DNA from: SHLQ01 sp964445255
Lineage (GTDB): Bacteria; Actinomycetota; Acidimicrobiia; Acidimicrobiales; SHLQ01
Length of the DNA stretch: 25,097 nt
Assembly: GCA_964445255.1 (NCBI GenBank)
Contig: CAYUKM010000028.1
Coordinates: 1 to 25,097 of the forward strand
Direction of reading: 5' to 3'
Each line of letters starts with the position of its first letter. Positions within the stretch are counted from its first letter, which is position 1. Of this stretch, positions 22,745-25,097 are shown piece after piece. A program made the translations under genes and the position numbers. A model generated the notes under the pieces. It searched no databases, was not told the DNA's origin, and was given only the letters and a program-made list of their open reading frames with translations.

Positions 22745-23296
22745 TTACAGATCGCCGGGGACTTGGCAGGAGTCCATGTTGTTGACCCGTGCGAAGCCGT
22801 TCATGCGTTCGGCGATGAAGATGCCATCGGCTTCGGTGTTGAGGAAGCGAGCATCCTCGCCATTGCGCAGCCGGTCGGCGTGGGTCACGCGGTCGGCCAT
22901 GTAGATATCCCAGTCGCCGAGCCACAAGCCGATGAGACGACCGTCGCTCTCCAACGCAGTACCCAGACCGGCGATGTCATCGGTCATCTCAAAGAGGGCA
23001 GCGTTAGCGAGGTCGAGGTTTCCCGCACGCTCTTGGGGAGACTCTGCTGACCGGATCGACGGGAGTGCATCGAGCGCGTCGAGCGCAGCCACACATCGAG
23101 CTTCGATCTGGACGACAAGGCCTTCGTCTTCAAGCTGGTCGACAGCCTGGAAGAGGCCGCGAGCGATGGGGCTGAAGGCGAAGATCCAGAAGCCCGCAGC
23201 GAAGACGACGAATGCGATGGCGGCCATGCGTGGAATTCTGCTTGAACCTTCTGGAACTAGCTCGGTTCGGCCTGGGTCGGGCTGGTGTTCGCTCAC
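22745..23296 (-). CDS. Hypothetical single-pass membrane protein
   Basis: A 183-residue protein with a short polar N-terminus, one transmembrane helix at about residues 23-44 (MAAIAFVVFAAGFWIFAF) and a roughly 135-residue acidic domain that should face outside. Two Cys (RCVAALDALD and MDSCQVPGDL) might form a disulfide. It starts with GTG overlapping the stop of the penicillin-binding protein gene by 4 nt (GTGA), so the two are translated together and may act together in the cell envelope. No known family recognised. Confidence 0.75.
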   Translation of the reverse strand: MSEHQPDPGRTELVPEGSSRIPRMAAIAFVVFAAGFWIFAFSPIARGLFQAVDQLEDEGLVVQIEARCVAALDALDALPSIRSAESPQERAGNLDLANAALFEMTDDIAGLGTALESDGRLIGLWLGDWDIYMADRVTHADRLRNGEDARFLNTEADGIFIAERMNGFARVNNMDSCQVPGDL

Positions 23297-25097
23297 TCTT
23301 CGACTTCTAACTCGACGACGTTGGTCTCTTGAACTTCTAACACGATGTTTACGGTCGTGCCCGGCGGGGCTTCGGTTCCCGGTTGCGGGTCCTGTCGCAA
23401 CACGACGGCGTCACGGCCGGCACGGTTCACGAAGTTACCTTCGGAGTCAAGGAAGATCCGAGTGGACGTGAACCCTTCTTGATTGACCGTGCGGCGGGCC
23501 GTATCGACATCGAGTCCGATGATGTCAGGAATCGTGAGGATGTTCGGCAGCACCGCAACTTCGATGATCACGTTTGCTCCGCCTGGCACGGGAGTGAGTG
23601 GGGGTGGCGATTGGTTGATGATCGTGCCGGGAGTGAAGGTCTCGTCTTCTACCTCGACTGGGGTGAGGCTCAACGAGGTGCCATCCACGAGTGCAGTGGC
23701 GTCTTCTGGGGTGAGGCCGAACAGGTCGGGCACTTCGACTGAGTCGGGGACGATCTCGATGGTGGTGGGAGGAGCGCTAACCGGTGGCTCGGCGAACTCC
23801 GTAACTGGAACGTTGGCGTGCGCCGCGTTCATGACCTCTCGCCAAATGCGAGCTGGATAGGTTCCGCCGGCGACCTGAATGGAGGTGCCCGGGTCCTCGG
23901 CGGTGCATGCCTTCTGCGAACACGGAACCATTGAGATCTGACCCTGCGGGAACCCGACCCATACCGCAGCTGCGAGGTTCGGTGTGTACCCGGCGAAGGT
24001 GGCGTCGGCGAAGTTCTGAGCGGTGCCGGTCTTGCCAGCAGCTGGGCGGCCGATGTCTGCGTCACGGCCGGTGCCTCGGTTGATGACCTCGCCCATGATG
24101 AACGAGAGCTGATCCGCAGTGCGGGTCTCGAGAACGCGGGTGCCTTCGGGCTCATGAGACCACAGGGTCGTCCCGTCAGGGTTGATGATCTCGGTTACGA
24201 ACACCGGGTCGTGCTGCACGCCTCGGTTGGCGAAGGTTGCGTAGGCGGCTGCAAGGTCGAGCGTGGTGACGTTCTCGGTGCCGAGCACACTCGCATAGAC
24301 CGGCGCGATTTCGCTCTGCATGCCGAGTTCGCGAGCGGTGTTCGAAACGGCGTCGGGACCGAGTTGAACGGCGAGCTGGGCATACACGGTGTTGCGGGAC
24401 CATACGGTTCCGTCGACGAGGTCGGAGAAGCCAGTGCGTGAACCTCCGCGAACACGCCATGGCTCACCGAGATCTGGTGGCTGAAGTTCGAGCGTTTGTG
24501 GGGCTTCGAATTGTTGGGTGACCGGAATGCCGCGCTCGATTGCTTCGACAAGAGCGATGGGCTTCATCGCCGATCCGGCTTGGCGGCCAGTTCCCATTGC
24601 GAGGTTGACGTTGGCGAATTCGCTGTCGCCAAAGAAGTCACGGCCGCCCACCATGGCGAGTACTTCGCCGTTGCCAGGGTCGACGACGACTACGGCTGCG
24701 TCGGGGACCGAGTCGCCTGCAGGAATGATCGCCTGGACGGCTGCCTCGGCCTGAGCCTGAAGATCGAGGTCGATGGTGGTCCGTACTCGAATGCCGCCTC
24801 TGAAGAGAAGGTCTTCACGGGCCTGATAGGTCGAGAGCTCTGCGGCGCGCTCGGGGTTCTCGGCGACCCATGTTTCGGTCATGAACTGGCCGTTGAGGAT
24901 CCACGCCTTGACCTCTTCGATGAAGTGCCCTGCCTCGTGACGGTTTTCGACGTTGTCGAACTCAGGCGCGAGATTTAGCGGAGTTGCAACAGCGGTATCA
25001 AACTCGGCTTGCGTGATGAAGTCGTTGCGGAGCATCGCAGCGAGCACTACCTCGCGTCGCCCAAGGGCTCCCTCTGGGTTGTCGTAGGGGTTCAGTG
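23293..25097 (-). CDS. Class A penicillin-binding protein with PASTA domains (5' end outside window)
   Basis: Bifunctional peptidoglycan transglycosylase/transpeptidase; 600 C-terminal codons are present and the frame is open to the window edge. The first visible residues, LNPYDNPEGALGRREVVL, are the end of the GT51 glycosyltransferase domain. The transpeptidase motifs are SxxK in GSAMKP (near 24560-24580), SRN in WSRNTVYAQL and KTG in AAGKTGTAQNF (near 24020-24045). The tail has two PASTA repeats (VEVPDLFGLTPEDATALV and LTIPDIIGLDVDTARRTV), which bind peptidoglycan or beta-lactam-like ligands. The architecture resembles mycobacterial PonA2-type proteins. A small membrane protein gene overlaps its stop. 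Confidence 0.95.
   Translation of the reverse strand, partial: LNPYDNPEGALGRREVVLAAMLRNDFITQAEFDTAVATPLNLAPEFDNVENRHEAGHFIEEVKAWILNGQFMTETWVAENPERAAELSTYQAREDLLFRGGIRVRTTIDLDLQAQAEAAVQAIIPAGDSVPDAAVVVVDPGNGEVLAMVGGRDFFGDSEFANVNLAMGTGRQAGSAMKPIALVEAIERGIPVTQQFEAPQTLELQPPDLGEPWRVRGGSRTGFSDLVDGTVWSRNTVYAQLAVQLGPDAVSNTARELGMQSEIAPVYASVLGTENVTTLDLAAAYATFANRGVQHDPVFVTEIINPDGTTLWSHEPEGTRVLETRTADQLSFIMGEVINRGTGRDADIGRPAAGKTGTAQNFADATFAGYTPNLAAAVWVGFPQGQISMVPCSQKACTAEDPGTSIQVAGGTYPARIWREVMNAAHANVPVTEFAEPPVSAPPTTIEIVPDSVEVPDLFGLTPEDATALVDGTSLSLTPVEVEDETFTPGTIINQSPPPLTPVPGGANVIIEVAVLPNILTIPDIIGLDVDTARRTVNQEGFTSTRIFLDSEGNFVNRAGRDAVVLRQDPQPGTEAPPGTTVNIVLEVQETNVVELEVEE

Overview
The window reads as chromosomal DNA of a fairly GC-rich actinobacterium. 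The contiguous argC-J-B-D-F-R-G-H operon, the SARP-type regulator, the GTG/TTG starts and the PASTA-tailed class A penicillin-binding protein all point to Actinomycetota. The intergenic style suggests a lineage near Acidimicrobiia, but that finer placement is inference. No rRNA gene, tRNA gene, CRISPR array, transposase or integrase was recognised.

Left part (1-6460) is the accessory-looking region. It holds the start of a metallophosphoesterase gene, a minus-strand pair (a DUF1353 membrane protein behind a 1068-residue SARP/BTAD/AAA regulator), and a divergent ECF sigma factor gene. The divergent spacer carries three GTGAGG heptamers, two of them exactly 11 bp apart, which is the layout of SARP operators. 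Next comes a small alpha/beta hydrolase gene held tightly between two direct copies of a 44-bp hairpin repeat, then a two-gene module of unknown small proteins, one with a helix-turn-helix.

Centre (6555-12252): pheS-pheT encode the two subunits of phenylalanyl-tRNA synthetase. A convergent CoA-transferase family III gene with unusual domain order follows, and a divergent class II aldolase/adducin gene.

Right-centre (12253-21735): the arginine biosynthesis operon argCJBDFRGH followed by a 3-methyladenine DNA glycosylase gene and a hairpin. A 16-bp palindrome resembling actinobacterial ARG boxes lies just before argC, so ArgR encoded within the operon probably represses it. Several genes overlap by ATGA or TGATG, implying translational coupling. 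Other junctions (argJ-argB, argD-argF, argF-argR, argR-argG) carry short spacers built of repeats.

Right end (21736-25097): a NUDIX hydrolase gene preceded by three copies of a TGGWCCA-CTAG motif, a hairpin-rich convergent spacer, and on the minus strand a class A penicillin-binding protein with two PASTA domains (its 5' end lies outside the window), overlapped by a small single-pass membrane protein gene.
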